NCBI GenBank assembly: GCA_016935665.1
Contig: JAFGQN010000128.1
Coordinates: forward strand, 1-36,011
Length of the DNA: 36,011 nt
Direction of reading: 5' to 3'
Source: Deltaproteobacteria bacterium
Lineage (GTDB): Bacteria; Myxococcota_A; Polyangia; JAAYKL01
Shown here: one piece after another, positions 35,032 through 36,011 of the stretch
How positions within the stretch are numbered: position 1 is the first letter of the stretch
Layout of the letters: every line of letters begins with the position of its first letter
Program-made: the position numbers and the translations under genes
The notes under the pieces: generated by a model
The model's database searches: none
Told to the model about the DNA's origin: nothing
The model's input: only the letters and a program-made list of their open reading frames with translations

Positions 35032-35556
35032 ATGACAATATATAATGCAAACAAAACAGGAATTCTGCTTTTGTCCCTCATGGCTGGTCTCACGATACTG
35101 TCAGCGACACCCCTATCCGCTCAGCAAACCGGATCGGTTGTGTTGAAGAGGCTGGCGCACAGGCTTGTTTTCCTGCCGCCGTTGAATGGCGACAACAATC
35201 AACAGGACGGTGTGATTGAAGCATCCATTGAGGTGCCGCCACTTGGCAGTCAACCGGAGGATGCCGCTGCAAAATTCTATCTGGAAAGCGAAAACGGCGA
35301 AAAGTATCCACTCATTGTCAGTATCCCTGGTTCCCAAAATGACGGTGATACCCTGTACGTGAAGGAAGTGAATCCATCCGTCGGTGTTCAGCTGGATGTA
35401 TCCATGAAACTATCCCAGGGACTGACGCAAACGCTGCGCGGTCAATATGTTGCGCCGACATCGTTTAAACTTTTTGCACACATGACGTCTCCTGTTGACG
35501 GAGAATATTTTCTGGGTGAAGTGATGATAATGGACATCCCCCAAAGGTATCAGTAA
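35032..35556 (+). CDS. Small secreted beta-rich protein of unknown function, last of four
   Basis: A 174-residue exported protein with a signal peptide (cleavage near LSA-QQT). The mature part is predicted to be beta-rich with alternating polar and hydrophobic residues (GVIEASIEVPPLG, AAKFYLESENGEKYPLIVSIPG, LDVSMKLSQGLTQTLRGQYV, TSFKLFAHMTSPVDGEYFLGEVMIMDIP), compatible with one Ig-like or lipocalin-size domain. No Cys is present in the mature part. I do not recognise a family. It begins 42 bp after the solenoid protein gene, in the same direction, and ends the cassette; the rpn remnant begins 124 bp later. Confidence 0.65.
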   Translation: MTIYNANKTGILLLSLMAGLTILSATPLSAQQTGSVVLKRLAHRLVFLPPLNGDNNQQDGVIEASIEVPPLGSQPEDAAAKFYLESENGEKYPLIVSIPGSQNDGDTLYVKEVNPSVGVQLDVSMKLSQGLTQTLRGQYVAPTSFKLFAHMTSPVDGEYFLGEVMIMDIPQRYQ

Positions 35557-35680
35557 GACAGCCCGCTGATGCCGCTGTATAACACGCGTGCATTTCCACC
35601 TGTTTCTCCCCGACTTCCAACGACGCCACGCGATGCAGATTTCGTTTACTCAAATAAACGCCAAGTACAAATACACGATG

Positions 35681-35860
35681 CTGGCGCGGGTGAAGTCGGA
35701 TCATATCAGTGACAACTGGGACCAGCGATTCAATGACACAGTATGGAAAGTAAAACTGCGCGATTCGCAAATATCCAAGGCAATGAAATCCTCGCAAAAC
35801 CTGGTGGCGGTCAATACAATGCTTCGAGAAACAGCACAAAGCGGGTACGAGGAAGCCGAA
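35681..35860 (+). pseudogene. Rpn remnant with two internal deletions
   Basis: Three blocks match the intact rpn gene at about 93-98 percent: 35681-35759 to 26906-26984, 35760-35806 to 27279-27325, and 35809-35860 to 27517-27568. Compared with the intact copy, 294 bp and 189 bp are missing. Both are multiples of three, and the first junction shows a shared TGC. The reading frame stays open, with an ATG near 35678 or further up at 35588, to a stop at 35957-35959. The part encoding the EFQ nuclease motif is gone, so any product cannot be an active nuclease. Sequence before 35680 and after 35860 does not match the intact gene. Confidence 0.85.
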
Positions 35861-35975
35861 ATTTACCCACAGATTCTGGTGAAGAGGCAAAATTTACCAT
35901 ACTCCGAAAAATCTGTCAGGCCATTCTCTTCCGGGGAAACAGGGCAATCGCAAGAATGAAATGTTTTCTAAAAGA

Positions 35976-36011
35976 TGTAGGGACCGGGCTTTATGCCCGG
36001 CCGCTCTCAGC
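35976..36011. repeat. REP-like palindrome at window edge
   Basis: TGTAGGG (35976-35982) leads into CCGGGC (35984-35989), a 5-base loop and GCCCGG (35995-36000). The head matches the palindrome at 6176. The element may continue past the window end, so its full length is unknown. Confidence 0.65.

Overview
The window looks like chromosomal DNA of a Gram-negative, delta-proteobacterium-like organism (Myxococcota/Bradymonadota grade). Reasons: many lipoprotein and secretory signal peptides, a C-terminal Gly-Cys/TM/Arg-rich tail like MYXO-CTERM sorting signals, two apparent ECF-type promoters, an outer-membrane/adaptor/RND efflux set, and an Ala/Pro/Lys-rich zinc-ribbon membrane protein. The taxon is inferred; there is no rRNA or tRNA gene here.

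Layout. 1-676: no convincing gene; small repeats and decayed palindromes. 677-6131 (+): a surface-glycan cassette of a DUF2079 GT-C-like membrane protein, a GT2 polyprenyl-phosphate glycosyltransferase, a GtrA-like flippase and a CapA-type phosphatase. A paralogous CapA lipoprotein (6240-7934, -) converges on it. 8098-8745 (-): SAM methyltransferase, divergent from a lipoprotein with a degenerate phosphoesterase-like fold (8993-10009). 10157-12271: zinc-ribbon membrane protein. 12295-14456: queA-tgt (queuosine tRNA modification). 14463-16949 (-): MMPL/RND-superfamily exporter. 17099-17503: ComEA-like helix-hairpin-helix protein. 17529-18375 (-): rplM-rpsI. 18551-20297 (-): a small unknown protein, an unknown membrane protein and an ABC-2 permease. 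20413-26700 (+): a His/Cys-rich small protein followed by a czcCBA-type heavy-metal efflux operon.

26795 to the end is more accessory in character. An intact Rpn-family recombination-promoting nuclease (26795-27826) and an internally deleted remnant of a second copy (35681-35860) lie in the same orientation about 8 kb apart. Between them are a small membrane protein, a secreted Asp/Ser-repeat protein with a sorting-like tail, an MFS transporter, and four co-oriented exported proteins (30143-35556) with no family I recognise by name. One of these, 32995-34989, has the order of elements of the N-terminal module of large lipid transfer proteins (beta-barrel, then helical solenoid); this is the best candidate for something undescribed.

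The clearest regulatory signal is a roughly 40-bp element found upstream of both the ComEA-like gene and the rpn gene, at nearly the same distance from the start codon. It suggests that a DNA-uptake-type protein and a recombination nuclease share an ECF-type sigma factor.
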